Shown: positions 1 to 10,421 of the stretch, one piece after another
Layout of the letters: each line of letters starts with the position of its first letter
How positions within the stretch are numbered: position 1 is the first letter of the stretch
NCBI GenBank assembly: GCA_018266835.1
Contig: JAFDZP010000006.1
Span: 1-64,000, forward strand
Length of the DNA: 64,000 nt
Direction of reading: 5' to 3'
Source: Bacteroidota bacterium
GTDB lineage: Bacteria; Bacteroidota; Ignavibacteria; Tepidaquicellales; Tepidaquicellaceae
The notes under the pieces: model-generated
Database searches by the model: none
What the model was told of the DNA's origin: nothing
Seen by the model: the letters and a program-made list of their open reading frames with translations, nothing else
Position numbers and translations under genes: made by a program

Positions 1-2685
1 AAGCACTCCGCTGGCACTGCTGTCTTCAGATGCAATAGGTGTTATTCTGGAGTATGTTATATTTAATGTATCCGGATTTAGTGCATACAATGTATACTCA
101 TGGTTATCACTGTTCTTTTTTCTTACTCCTGAGATACGTGTCAGGTTCATGTTTATGCTCGTGCCGTCAAACTTTATTCCAAGCCATCTCCTGCCGCTCT
201 GAGCAGTTAAATTTGTGTAACGGGTTCTGCCTGATACTCCGCTTGCAAACTTACCGTCGGACATTATTATCTGCACACTATCGGCAAAACTTATATTAAC
301 CCCTTCATTGAGTGTCAGATTATGGCCGTTGGTATATACCGTTCCGTTACAGTCAAAGGTCATATTTTGAATAAACTCATTTCCTGCAAATGTGCCGCCG
401 ACTTTCATCACAGGAACAACTTTGTAAAGCTTTCCCTGGCCCGGATTGAACCAGCCTAAATCTACGTAACTTGAAACAGTTTTATCAAATGTTGCTACCG
501 AAGTATCTGCTTCAAGGTCTATTATCTTCCAGTTATTAAAGTTCGCGAATGAACTGGAGTTTGCATTAAATTTAACTTGGATTTTCCTCTGACCATCCGG
601 ATAAGTAGCTACAATAGGAGAGCATCTTCGGTTCACTATCATGAAATATCTTGTATCAACACTGTCATTATTAAAGACAGATGCCTGTAAATATCTATTG
701 GAAGTTGTTTCTTCATCGATTGAATTACTGTTATCTGATATATCACTATTCTTATATGTTTTAATATCATTTATGAATGTTTCGGATGACATTGAACTTT
801 GCTCTGAATGATAAATATATGAATTTGTACTTGCATTATTAAAACTCATAAGATAAGGACCCCATTTCTGAAGCCTATGATTAAGTGATGCTACCGTACT
901 CCATTTATTCTGCCCATAAACATTCGAATCTCTGCGATTACCATTAAATTTTGTCATACCCATACCATATGTGTTTGAATCAAAGTTATTAAATGAACCC
1001 ATCCAGAATAAAATATTTCCCTTAGAACCGTATGATAATGCCAAATTAGCCATAAGATTTATTTCTTCATTAGACGGTTCTTTTAATTTATGACCTGGAG
1101 ACTTCCAAAGATGTCCTTGCTCTAAAAATTTAAATGAAACATTATTTGATGTACAGTAAGAAGTTTTAATAATGTTATTATTTTGTTTCAACATAAATGT
1201 TAAACCAGTTCCATATGAATTGGTATCTATTCTGTTTTGTAACCAACTATCATATTCAGATGGGCTTACGGCATAAGATAAAATTCCTTTTGAAGTGTCA
1301 TAAGATATAGGAAGAATAGAATTAGGATGTTTACTAATTGGAGGTCCGTCTGTATTTTTCCATCCTTCGAAACAATAAGCACCATTGAAGATTTCAGTTA
1401 TCCCAGTTTTCTCAATCAAATAGTTTGAAATTTGTTGAGGACTGAACCGATAAGTTGGTTGATTCCAGTAATCGGGCTGATGAGCTTGCATAAGATCATT
1501 ATTATAATTTACCATAAATGTCAATTTGCTTCCTGATCTATTTTTTACATGCTTGTTTATATACTCAATACAAGGCAATGTATTGAATTCAAATTCTTCA
1601 ACGTAAAATTTATACGGTCCGTTAAAAATTCCGGAAAAAAGATCTATTTCATCATCGAGCCATTTTATTTTGCTGCTATCAGGAAAGTTACTACGTGAAG
1701 GAAGGGTCAGCAATTCATGAGCAGGTGTATTTTCTACTCTTAAATAATCAATCCACATCTCACATTCATTGTAATAATAAATTCTGAAATCCACATGGCA
1801 TGTAGTATCCCACCATGAGGCAAAAAAATTATTATCAGGATTGAATGCTGAAGTGGCATTTAATTTCTGATCTATGGGGGCATTAGGTTTATTAAAATAT
1901 TCCAATAAATATTGACCGTTGTAATTTCCCGAAGAATCTCTAAAATTGGCAGCCTTCAATACCAAAGTTTTTAGTATGCTATCTTTCCAGTTGACAACTT
2001 CAATTTTACACACCTTTTTACTAGTATCTTCTGATGAATTTATCCTTATTCTTGGGAGTATATACCAGTCATAAGTATTATCATTTGCCCATGGATTCCA
2101 TTGATAATTGCATTGCTCTCTATTAGCTCGTAAATTTTTCACAATCCATCCTTGTCCATTTCCTACAGCACAATGCACCACCTGCGCCCCACTGTCAGGA
2201 ATACTCGAACCCACATTATGCGTGTTGTAAGAATAAAACCAATACGGTGTGGCAGGATTTACGGATACTGTATCACATTGATAATCGCTTCTTTGTCCAA
2301 AAGCTAGATATTCGAACTTAGGTCTATCCATCAAGGTTGTCATCTGATGAACGTAATTGCTGTCAACTCGTTGGGTTATTGCAGCTGAGTAGTCTGAAAC
2401 GTTAACCGAAGCAACGTCATTCCAGATTCCTGGCCATCCGTATCCAGGTCCACTGTAGGCATGCCAAATATTTAATTCAAGACCTATAGATTGGGCATAT
2501 AATGAATCACTTCCGTAACCGACTCTGTTACGCCCATTATCAAGAACACCCGTAAAAAATTTATTGTCATAATTAAACAAAAAAATATTTGGCGAACTAT
2601 TGGAATTTATATTTTTTGAATCAAATCCCAAAATAGATATCAAGAATAAAAAAACTATTCCGAAATAAAACAATTTAGATTTCAT
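1..2685 (-). CDS. Giant secreted protein, N-terminal part (runs off the window)
   Basis: The frame is open from an ATG at 2685 to the left edge, giving about 895 residues with no stop, so the C-terminus lies outside. The N-terminus (MKSKLFYFGIVFLFLI) is a signal peptide, so the protein is exported. It aligns by eye with its downstream neighbour at 3149-7885: both share 'FGQRSDYQC', 'MWIDYVRVEN' (here MWIDYLRVEN), 'SYG[AS]KG', 'RYFMIVN[KR]RC' and a 'Y[DN]..FG..W..D' style architecture, followed by a beta-helix-like stretch. The central 'EEINLMANLALSYGSKG' segment recalls the end of a TIM-barrel glycosidase-like fold, but I see no assignable catalytic pair. A sorting domain is expected beyond the edge by analogy. 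Function unknown. Confidence 0.85.
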   Translation of the reverse strand, partial: MKSKLFYFGIVFLFLISILGFDSKNINSNSSPNIFLFNYDNKFFTGVLDNGRNRVGYGSDSLYAQSIGLELNIWHAYSGPGYGWPGIWNDVASVNVSDYSAAITQRVDSNYVHQMTTLMDRPKFEYLAFGQRSDYQCDTVSVNPATPYWFYSYNTHNVGSSIPDSGAQVVHCAVGNGQGWIVKNLRANREQCNYQWNPWANDNTYDWYILPRIRINSSEDTSKKVCKIEVVNWKDSILKTLVLKAANFRDSSGNYNGQYLLEYFNKPNAPIDQKLNATSAFNPDNNFFASWWDTTCHVDFRIYYYNECEMWIDYLRVENTPAHELLTLPSRSNFPDSSKIKWLDDEIDLFSGIFNGPYKFYVEEFEFNTLPCIEYINKHVKNRSGSKLTFMVNYNNDLMQAHQPDYWNQPTYRFSPQQISNYLIEKTGITEIFNGAYCFEGWKNTDGPPISKHPNSILPISYDTSKGILSYAVSPSEYDSWLQNRIDTNSYGTGLTFMLKQNNNIIKTSYCTSNNVSFKFLEQGHLWKSPGHKLKEPSNEEINLMANLALSYGSKGNILFWMGSFNNFDSNTYGMGMTKFNGNRRDSNVYGQNKWSTVASLNHRLQKWGPYLMSFNNASTNSYIYHSEQSSMSSETFINDIKTYKNSDISDNSNSIDEETTSNRYLQASVFNNDSVDTRYFMIVNRRCSPIVATYPDGQRKIQVKFNANSSSFANFNNWKIIDLEADTSVATFDKTVSSYVDLGWFNPGQGKLYKVVPVMKVGGTFAGNEFIQNMTFDCNGTVYTNGHNLTLNEGVNISFADSVQIIMSDGKFASGVSGRTRYTNLTAQSGRRWLGIKFDGTSINMNLTRISGVRKKNSDNHEYTLYALNPDTLNITYSRITPIASEDSSASGVL

Positions 2686-3148
2686 AAAATTTTAAATTTA
2701 AGTTTCAAAATGTTGCTGCCACTCCATTAAAAAACTTATCTCTAAAATCGTAAAGCTTATAAATAAGAAGAATACACTACTGATGTAAGTAACAACATAA
2801 CTTCTTTTCCCCCCTTTCCCCTATAAATTTAGAAAAATATTACACCGAAATATTTTTAAATGAAAATATGCACTAATACTTTCTTATATTTAATATAAAT
2901 TTGCTTTGTAATGTTAGTCGCGAATGTAAAAATAAATTCAACATGAATTTTCAATTTTTACCGGTTCGCCGTCTCGGTATGGTTTGTATTTGTTCTTCAA
3001 CAAGTAGGAGATGAAGAATTATTTATTTTGTTGACAAATTAAAAGTTATTAACAAAATTGTCAAGATATTATTGTTAACTATCCGTAAATAATTTACAAA
3101 AACAGAACTAAAAGAATTCCCTTTAGCTCTGTTAAAGGCTTTTACAAT
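2686..3148. other. Intergenic, 463 bp, between the two giant paralogues
   Basis: AT-rich spacer with no convincing ORF. A weak stem (CCTTTA/TAAAGG, about 3120-3140) just past the stop of the next gene could end its transcription on the minus strand. Otherwise nothing recognisable is seen. Confidence 0.5.
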
Positions 3149-6100
3149 TTACTTAATTAAAACCATTCTTTTCGTATCAACAAATTCTCCTGCTTTAATA
3201 CGATAGAAGTATATTCCACTAGCCATCATATATTTGCTGGCGTTGAAGTCTATTGTATATCTACCGGCATCTTTTGTTTCATTTACAAGCTCCGCTATTT
3301 CTCTTCCAAGCAGATCATAAACTTTGAGTGATACAAATCCTGCATTCTTTATCTCATAGTTTATCTTTGTTGAAGGATTAAAAGGATTAGGATAATTCTG
3401 ACCTAATTTATAATCCAATGGTAGTACCGTATTAGTAACAGTTCCGGTTACTTCAGTTCTACCGAATAATTTAGTCAAGTCCTTATCCATCTTTAAAATA
3501 TGTTCTTCTACATTTACAGGACGTGATTTCTTTACCAATTCTTTCAATATAGTTTGCTCTTTTAAAATCATCTTTGCTTCTTTATCACCATTATCGGCTT
3601 TCTGTTTAAGTGTCATTGTTTTTTGCTCTTCCTTTACTTTTGCATTGTTCAAAGCAGTTACAACATTCTGCTTAAATACTTTTCTTTGCTCTTTTGAGAA
3701 AATATTTTTATTGTATGTACCTAAGCTATCCGAATCCTCTTGATTCATTGCGTCAGAATATCCTCCACCCATACCACTGCTATTCATTAACAATATTGTA
3801 GCGGCATAATCCCAGCTTGCTAATAAACCTAAATATGTGTTTGGATTTTGCTGGATTATTAAGTCAAAGCCCATCAGTGCATCTTCGTATTTATTTATTG
3901 CTACTAAACATTTCTGAATATAGTAGTTTCCCATCTCTATCAACTCTGTATTTTCAGGATTATTTATTATCAGCTGCTCATAATAACTTTTTAACAGATC
4001 CATTTTAATATGCTCGCTATCGGTCTGCAAATTCGATTGAAATAGTTTTATTATTACATCAGCGGAAGGTATACTATCCGTATAATTATCCAAAAGATTT
4101 TTGCACATTGTTATTGTACTGTCATAGTCTCTGGTTCTGAAATTTACACACATATTCATATAAGTTTTCATTGCACCGGAATACTCAGGCAGCCATCCGC
4201 CGCTTGGGGGACGTTCGTTATATACTGTATCCTGCAATTCGTCACCAATATCTGTAATTATTCCACCATCATCATGACCGGGAGCATCAGGAATACAAGA
4301 GTATGGTGTGAACTGAAAACCTAACTGAGTTCCTCCCGAACCTGAAGTTACATACTGATATTCATGGTCTGCAACATTTCCTTTTCTGAAGCAATTATTT
4401 CTTGCAGGAATTAAAGCATCATCCCCTGAACCGGAAGGAAAAAATCCGTATAAATGATAATCCGCAGCAGTATTTATATCAAATGTATTCTGACCTTCGT
4501 TAATGGAAAATGTAGAATTATTTAGAAAAATATTTCTGGAATCAGTGCCTATAGTATAGATAGTATTGTGTCCTCCTAATCCCATTCCGCTATAAACTCC
4601 AAGATTTGCGCTGGAAGAAGTCAACAATTTAATTCCGTTTGCTCCATTTAAATCGGAAGAAATAATATTACCATACATATCACTTACAGAATTCATAGAT
4701 ACAATTGATTCATTGAACTTATTAAAATAATTTCCTTTTATTGCAGCGCTTACTCCTGTAAGCACAATTCCAAAGTTGCTTCCGGGGGAATTAAGTTGAT
4801 TGTAATTAATTGTTACTGGAAATCTTGCGCCTGCTGTTGCAGTCACATTCAAAGCCTGGCTCGAGCTGTTTTGCATATAGAATCGGTTGTTATATATATA
4901 ATAAGTAGGAGTTCCTTTGAATGAATGAGTATTGTTTATGGAAATTCCGCCCGAAGTTATTCCGCTGTTGCCCTTAAATTCACAGTTTTCAATATGAACA
5001 AAATCACAATCGGAGGCTGATATCAAATATTTATTATTTGCCACTCCTTCCATTTGGGTATTTTGCATTAATACTTCTCCCCTGCTTACAGTTATACCGT
5101 TCCATTGATGAGCGTTATCGATGGCTTTAAAGCTGGTAGGGTGTCCCGAATCATCATTTACAACAAATTTACCTATATTGCTTCCATCAGAAGTTACATT
5201 AATACCGCAATTTTCACCGAATCTAATTTCAGTGCCTCCGGGATAAATTATACTATGACCATTTGTATTTACTATTCCTCTGCACTCAAATAATAGATTT
5301 GGATTTGAAGGGTTTTCATCCGCTAATAAGTTACCTCCGGTTCTCATAACAGGAGAAATTTTATATATTCTTCCTTCACCCGGTTCAAATGGTTCTAAGT
5401 CAATATCAACATAGTCACCTGTATTCCCGCTTCTTACGAAAGTAGTCACTACATGATTATCTTTAATGTCTATCAGATTGAACGTATGAAAATCATACAT
5501 GCAAAATACATTATTGCCACCGGTATCAAACCTGATTGTTATAAATCTTTTACCTCCCACATTATTCGCATCGGCCGGAGCGCATCTTTTATTTACAATC
5601 ATAAAGTATCTGTCGGCATCTGCTTGTTCCTGCGTCATTGGAAAATTGAGAAATGATAACTGCAAATATCGTGATGCAAGAGGTTCAGGATTTGCTTCAT
5701 GTGAAGAAGGATTGTTCAAAATAGGTTTATATGTTTTTAAATCTCTAACAAAACCTAATTTTCCCTCCCCTGGATATTCATTTGTATATTCTTTGCTGTA
5801 CATATACGATTTAATATTTTGTATATCAAATCCCATCAGCGTCAGTCCCCATTTATTTGCGACTCTGTCAACTATCGCTTTCACTGTAGCTGCTTTTCCG
5901 GGCTGTCCGTAATAATTATGGTCGATTAATACTCCGCTTGCGCCCTCAATCCCTGTACCGTATTCACAATTGGCAGCGCTTGGGAATGATGCCGGGGGTA
6001 CACCGGGCAGCCATGATTGGTACCAGAAATACTGAAACCCCTTCGCGCCGTATGATACTGCAAGATTCGACATCATATTCAATTCTTCATTAGTCGGCTC

Positions 6101-7885
6101 TCTTCTTATTTCCCCGTGCAAAAACCACTGATGAAGCTGCGGCATAAATATCCACGGCTTGCCGGTTCTTCTTGATAGCTCACTGCTTAAGTCCATTATG
6201 TTCCTGAACATGCCGGCATCTGAGCCCCAAAATGGAATTTGTCTTACTCTATCATTTCCGGTTCCGCAATTATAGTTTGTATCACAATGTAGCGGGTCTT
6301 CACCGCCTTCATATATCGAGGGCTTTCTTTCTATTTTATCCTGAAGCCAGTCGTCATATGCCTCGGGAGTCGGCTTGGTTTGAGCTAACACTTTACTTCC
6401 GGAAGTTGTAGGAAGCGTAGGAGGGATATAGCTGAATACCTGTTCATTTGAGTTTGTATTAAAACATGCCGTCAAAGGATAGCTTTCGGAAAACACCTGA
6501 GTGTAGCCTGTGCTATCCATATAAAATCTTTTTAAAAAATCGATATTCCATACTTTAGTCCTTTCATACCAGGGAACATGCATTCCTATTGTAGGAGTCA
6601 TATCCTGCATCAGGTCAACTTGAAATCCCTTCTGCTCTGAGTAATATTTCAATTTTTTATTAACATAGCCGATGCACGGAATATTATTAAACTCAATAAG
6701 CTCAAGGTAAAACTTCATTATCGGGTGAACTCCGTATATCGTCTGCCCGGCTATTTGTGTTACTTCATCTTTTATCCATCTTTCAAATTGAGCATCATTT
6801 CCTTTTAACAATCTATCGGCTATTTCATTCTCCACTCTTACATAATCAATCCACATATCGCAGTTACCATACCAGTAAACTTTTATATCGGCTCTGTTAT
6901 TATCGGTATCTTCTGCTCTGTTACCTCTTGCCTCCCACCCCCAGCCGCCAGTGGTTGCCGTCCAGTCAGTGGGGATTGTTAGGTTCGTTCCTCCTGAGAA
7001 ATTAAACTCCTCCTTATATTTTCCGTTGTAAAAGCCGTTATTATCAAGAAAATCATTTGCATGTATATCAATATCTTTTAATACAGTTGAACCATCTTGA
7101 GCCAAGACCAACACTCTGCATACTTTTACATTGTGAACAAGGTCATGAGCTACATTAGAATCTATTCTTACGTTAGGTTTTATTTTCCACGGACTGTAAC
7201 TATCCATTGTCCATGGATTATCCTTATCGCCCTTGGCACATTGTTCCGTATTTGTTTTCAGCCTGCTTACAACAATTCTTTCCAGAGGACTGCTTGGTAT
7301 TGCCTCACAGTATCTTACTCTTCTGCCTTGTCCGAAGGTACTGTTATCTGTAATATCTGTTCCGGCATGGTTCGGACTTTGAAAAGAATAAAACCAGAGC
7401 TGGTCATTTGCAGGGATATCTTCACACTGATAATCGCTCCTCTGCCCATAGCATAACCAAGAAATTTTCGGACGGGATATTATCAGCCTTCTCTTATTAT
7501 GGCTATAGATATCTGCAATTCTATCTCTTACCCCTGGTGCGTACGTGGATGAATCTGCCATAAGATTATCCTGATCGGTGAAGCCTGTTCCCCAGTTCAT
7601 TTTAGGGTAGTACCAGTTCTGCTGTTGTGCGTTTCTATCCTGCGGCTCTAAGTACCTGTGCCAAAGAGAGAAACCAAGGGAGTCCATGTTGGTTTGTATA
7701 TTAGGATGATTTGGGTCGTTATACGGATTATCCATAGCTCCGACATAAAATTTATCCCATCCATTTACAGGTGCGAGCGAGTTTTCCTGTGGAATAGGAG
7801 GTGACTGTTGAGGATTGAGAAAAATAAAGGCTGAAACTAAAATGAATATAAGAGTGATGAATAAAACAAGAGGCGTTTTTTTCAT
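3149..7885 (-). CDS. Giant multidomain secreted protein with type IX sorting domain
   Basis: 1578 residues if started at the ATG at 7885, which gives a clean signal peptide (MKKTPLVLFITLIFILVSAF); an upstream ATG at 7942 adds 19 unlikely residues. In order: signal peptide; a large N-terminal region (about 30-850) shared with the adjacent paralogue, including a 'SYGAKGFQYFWYQSW' strand typical of TIM-barrel-like enzymes; a beta-helix-like region rich in 'N.G' and 'IENCEFKGNSG' turns (about 870-1200); a TPR-like helical region (about 1260-1450); and a C-terminal sorting domain starting 'LGQNYPNPFNPSTKI' and ending 'KRMVLIK'. By family knowledge this domain targets the protein to the type IX secretion system and the cell surface. 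Substrate and activity are not recognisable. Confidence 0.9.
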   Translation of the reverse strand: MKKTPLVLFITLIFILVSAFIFLNPQQSPPIPQENSLAPVNGWDKFYVGAMDNPYNDPNHPNIQTNMDSLGFSLWHRYLEPQDRNAQQQNWYYPKMNWGTGFTDQDNLMADSSTYAPGVRDRIADIYSHNKRRLIISRPKISWLCYGQRSDYQCEDIPANDQLWFYSFQSPNHAGTDITDNSTFGQGRRVRYCEAIPSSPLERIVVSRLKTNTEQCAKGDKDNPWTMDSYSPWKIKPNVRIDSNVAHDLVHNVKVCRVLVLAQDGSTVLKDIDIHANDFLDNNGFYNGKYKEEFNFSGGTNLTIPTDWTATTGGWGWEARGNRAEDTDNNRADIKVYWYGNCDMWIDYVRVENEIADRLLKGNDAQFERWIKDEVTQIAGQTIYGVHPIMKFYLELIEFNNIPCIGYVNKKLKYYSEQKGFQVDLMQDMTPTIGMHVPWYERTKVWNIDFLKRFYMDSTGYTQVFSESYPLTACFNTNSNEQVFSYIPPTLPTTSGSKVLAQTKPTPEAYDDWLQDKIERKPSIYEGGEDPLHCDTNYNCGTGNDRVRQIPFWGSDAGMFRNIMDLSSELSRRTGKPWIFMPQLHQWFLHGEIRREPTNEELNMMSNLAVSYGAKGFQYFWYQSWLPGVPPASFPSAANCEYGTGIEGASGVLIDHNYYGQPGKAATVKAIVDRVANKWGLTLMGFDIQNIKSYMYSKEYTNEYPGEGKLGFVRDLKTYKPILNNPSSHEANPEPLASRYLQLSFLNFPMTQEQADADRYFMIVNKRCAPADANNVGGKRFITIRFDTGGNNVFCMYDFHTFNLIDIKDNHVVTTFVRSGNTGDYVDIDLEPFEPGEGRIYKISPVMRTGGNLLADENPSNPNLLFECRGIVNTNGHSIIYPGGTEIRFGENCGINVTSDGSNIGKFVVNDDSGHPTSFKAIDNAHQWNGITVSRGEVLMQNTQMEGVANNKYLISASDCDFVHIENCEFKGNSGITSGGISINNTHSFKGTPTYYIYNNRFYMQNSSSQALNVTATAGARFPVTINYNQLNSPGSNFGIVLTGVSAAIKGNYFNKFNESIVSMNSVSDMYGNIISSDLNGANGIKLLTSSSANLGVYSGMGLGGHNTIYTIGTDSRNIFLNNSTFSINEGQNTFDINTAADYHLYGFFPSGSGDDALIPARNNCFRKGNVADHEYQYVTSGSGGTQLGFQFTPYSCIPDAPGHDDGGIITDIGDELQDTVYNERPPSGGWLPEYSGAMKTYMNMCVNFRTRDYDSTITMCKNLLDNYTDSIPSADVIIKLFQSNLQTDSEHIKMDLLKSYYEQLIINNPENTELIEMGNYYIQKCLVAINKYEDALMGFDLIIQQNPNTYLGLLASWDYAATILLMNSSGMGGGYSDAMNQEDSDSLGTYNKNIFSKEQRKVFKQNVVTALNNAKVKEEQKTMTLKQKADNGDKEAKMILKEQTILKELVKKSRPVNVEEHILKMDKDLTKLFGRTEVTGTVTNTVLPLDYKLGQNYPNPFNPSTKINYEIKNAGFVSLKVYDLLGREIAELVNETKDAGRYTIDFNASKYMMASGIYFYRIKAGEFVDTKRMVLIK

Positions 7886-7973
7886 AGGAGTGAGAGTTAA
7901 GTTTAATATTATTTTTTTTCTCTGCCAGGAGAAATAAAACAATTTTTATAAACTTTATGAACCATACAAACTT

Positions 7974-9317
7974 TTACTTAATTAGCATCATTTTTTTTGT
8001 TTCTTTAAAATTCCCAGTTTGAAATGAATAGAAATAAATGCCGGATGACAAATTATATTTGTTAGCATCAAAGCTTATAGAATAGGTTCCTATTGGTTGT
8101 CTTTGATTTATGAGAGTAGTTATTTCCTTACCGCTAATGTTGTAAACTTTAATTGTAATAAAACCAGCAACTGAAAACTGGTAACTGATAACTGTACTTG
8201 GATTAAATGGGTTTGGATAATTCTGATATAACCTGTAATCAGATGGAGTTTGCAAACTAATTGGATTTATTGCTGTTATAGGATCTCCGCCAAGAGTAGT
8301 ATGTATGCCTGTCTGCAGGTTGTATGCCCATCCATGATTCTTATCTGTAAACTGTACATAATTATACCTGAATATTTTTAAATTGGTATCAGGAACCTGA
8401 AAATACCAGTTAGCTCCGCCGTTCGTTGTTGTGTAAAGTACTCCTCTTCCCTCGTTGTTCGGATAAACATAGTAGCCATTCACTCCCCATATTGTATCTT
8501 TATTTAAAACAGAGAACTTTGTGATTTGTGATAAGCCGGTCTGCGATGGTAAGGGCTGCGTAATCCAGTCCAATCCACCGTTTGTTGTCTTCTTCATTAA
8601 CCCGTATGCTCTCCACCCTGTTAAACTATCAACAAAATGCATATCAGTAAAGCCTTCATTGCTTACAACTGTTGTCCAGTTCAATCCGCTGTTGGTTGTT
8701 CGCATTACATAAGGACTTGAGCTGGTATTCGATATAAAGCCTGTCCTGCCGTTTATCATGTGAATATGTTCGGGATTAGTACCTCCAAGATTCAATTGTT
8801 GTGTCCAGTTCAATCCACCGTTTGTTGTACGAAAAACGCCGCCGCTAAAACTATCAGATCCAGTAAGCCAGATTGTATCTTCATTTAAAACACACATATC
8901 TTGATACACTAAGAATGGGTCAGGGACATTCAGAGATGTCCAATTTAACCCACCATTAATTGTTCTATTGAGTCCGGTGCTATTATTATATAACCCTACT
9001 CCGCAACAATAACCTGTTGATTGATTGAAAAATTTTATTTTGTTCATACCAACAAACTCTCCTGTAGCCTTATGTGCTATAAACCAGTTATCACCTCCAT
9101 TAGTAGTTTTAAAAACAAATGCAGTATCATTTTGAGTTACGTAAGGAGTTATCGCATAGCCCGTTAAGCTATCAACAAAAGTCATATCACTAATTTGTCT
9201 AGCGCCAATATTAAGAAACTGCTGATACCAGTTTGACGGAGGATTATCCCGAAAGTTAAACCCAACTGTAATTATAAAAATTGAAAGGAGTAAAAATATT
9301 TGGTTTAGCCTTTTCAT
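7974..9317 (-). CDS. Secreted BNR/YCF48-like repeat protein with sorting domain
   Basis: 447 residues from the ATG at 9317; the ATG 8 codons earlier would spoil the signal peptide (MKRLNQIFLLLSIFIITVGF). At least six copies of a '[T]-x-N-[GS]-G-x-[ND]-W' motif (TTNGGDNW, TINGGLNW, TTNGGLNW, TTNSGLNW, TTNGGLDW, TTNGGANW) are spaced about 45-50 residues apart, as in YCF48/BNR-type beta-propellers. The C-terminus has 'YQNYPNPFNPSTVI' and ends 'KKMMLIK', a type IX secretion sorting domain. It is likely a surface or secreted propeller of unknown ligand. It lies 88 bp upstream of the giant protein on the same strand. A perfect inverted repeat sits immediately upstream of its start. Confidence 0.88.
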   Translation of the reverse strand: MKRLNQIFLLLSIFIITVGFNFRDNPPSNWYQQFLNIGARQISDMTFVDSLTGYAITPYVTQNDTAFVFKTTNGGDNWFIAHKATGEFVGMNKIKFFNQSTGYCCGVGLYNNSTGLNRTINGGLNWTSLNVPDPFLVYQDMCVLNEDTIWLTGSDSFSGGVFRTTNGGLNWTQQLNLGGTNPEHIHMINGRTGFISNTSSSPYVMRTTNSGLNWTTVVSNEGFTDMHFVDSLTGWRAYGLMKKTTNGGLDWITQPLPSQTGLSQITKFSVLNKDTIWGVNGYYVYPNNEGRGVLYTTTNGGANWYFQVPDTNLKIFRYNYVQFTDKNHGWAYNLQTGIHTTLGGDPITAINPISLQTPSDYRLYQNYPNPFNPSTVISYQFSVAGFITIKVYNISGKEITTLINQRQPIGTYSISFDANKYNLSSGIYFYSFQTGNFKETKKMMLIK

Positions 9318-9327
9318 AGCATGAGAT

Positions 9328-9355
9328 AATTGTAATATCATTAGATATTACAATT
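9328..9355. promoter_or_regulatory. Perfect 12-bp inverted repeat upstream of the BNR-repeat gene
   Basis: AATTGTAATATC (9328-9339), spacer ATTA, then GATATTACAATT (9344-9355): a perfect 12-bp inverted repeat ending 11 bases before the start codon at 9317 (minus strand). It could be an operator or a 5'-UTR hairpin covering the ribosome site. There is no U-run suggesting a terminator in the minus direction. Confidence 0.6.
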
Positions 9356-9579
9356 TAAACAAAAATTATCTTTAATTTAAGAAGTTAATCGAATCTGTGT
9401 AACAAATTATGGAGACTATTTAAAGACAAAACACATAAGTTAAATAATACAAATATTACTATTTACTGTGCCATTTTTAGGAGAGCTATTAAAATAATCC
9501 GTCTTACCCAGTTTATCTTAATTTACATAAAATTATTACTAACCCAATGTAATATCTATATATAAATAATTGCACTAAG

Positions 9580-9622
9580 TAAAATTAAAAAAATTAATCA
9601 CCCGGAATTTTTCCGAGTGATT
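9580..9622 (-). terminator. Terminator after the recombinase remnant
   Basis: The stem AATCAC.CGGAA / TTCCG.GTGATT (one C-A mismatch, TTT loop) at 9596-9622 is followed on the minus strand by a run of seven T. It overlaps the end of the repaired recombinase frame. Confidence 0.75.
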
Positions 9623-10414
9623 ATTCTTGAATCTTCTTAGGAAGGATTTGTACAGAAGAGTTCTCGATTTCAGCTTGAATACTTACGACCTCAGTTGACG
9701 CATAGTATTTCATAGTGTTGTTAATTTCTTGTGATGAAGCAATTTACTTACGAATTCTATTCTAACTCCAGCGTTTAACATTCTTGTTGCAAGAGTCTTA
9801 CGGAATGTCTTAAGTGTAATTGTATAGTTGTTTGGTATTTCAAATCGCTTCTTCATTCTGCGAAATCTTTGACCAATACTTCCACGTGTAAATCCTTCAA
9901 ATATCTTCTGGTCTTTAGGTAAACTAAGCAGTGGTTTCATCTCTTCTTCTATAAATATTCTCAGTTCTTCATAAAGGGGAAATGTTCTGAATAATTTCGT
10001 TTTTGACACGTTAAGCTTTATATAGTTTTCAGTCATTACAAAATTATCCGGAGTTAAGTTTAATGCATCTATCACTCTCATACCCGTTAATGAAAGGAAC
10101 ACAAACAAAATATAGAGTTTGTAATCCAAATGCTTTGTTTCTTCAAGTATTGTTAAAAGTAAATCATCTGAAAATACAATTATTTCTTTTTCAATTTCTT
10201 TGGGACCCGGCACATTTCTGCAAGGAGATTTATCAATCTGATCTTCTTTCACTAAATAAGTGAAGAACATTTTTATGTATGTATAATATGTTTTTTGAGT
10301 AGCATTGCTAACAGTATCCTTGAGTAATCGAAGATAACCTTTAATATCTGAAGAACGAATTTTATCTATTCTTCTTTCAGGTTCATACTTTATAAAATTA
10401 GTAAATAATCTATT
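9621..10414 (-). pseudogene. Tyrosine recombinase/phage-type integrase, truncated and frameshifted
   Basis: Read on the minus strand, the open frame begins right after a TGA at 10415-10417 with no start codon until an internal ATG at 10270. The region before that ATG still reads as an N-terminal SAM-like core-binding domain ('SNATQKTYYTYIKMFFTYL'). The catalytic domain follows: the first Arg in 'TGMRVIDALNL', the K-x-x-R box in 'LKTFRKTLATRML', and the 'LHH' motif. The frame then hits TGA at 9710. A -1 shift at the ACAACA just before it restores 'TTTMKYYASTEV', including the catalytic Tyr, and runs on to a TAA at 9621. So the gene has lost its 5' end and carries one indel. A programmed shift or an assembly error is possible for the indel, but not for the missing start. 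Confidence 0.82.
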
Positions 10415-10421
10415 TCATTTT

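Noticed and set aside
5499-5912. Plus-strand ORF of 137 codons in the giant secreted gene
   Set aside because: Antisense shadow of a clearly coding minus-strand frame; no protein features.
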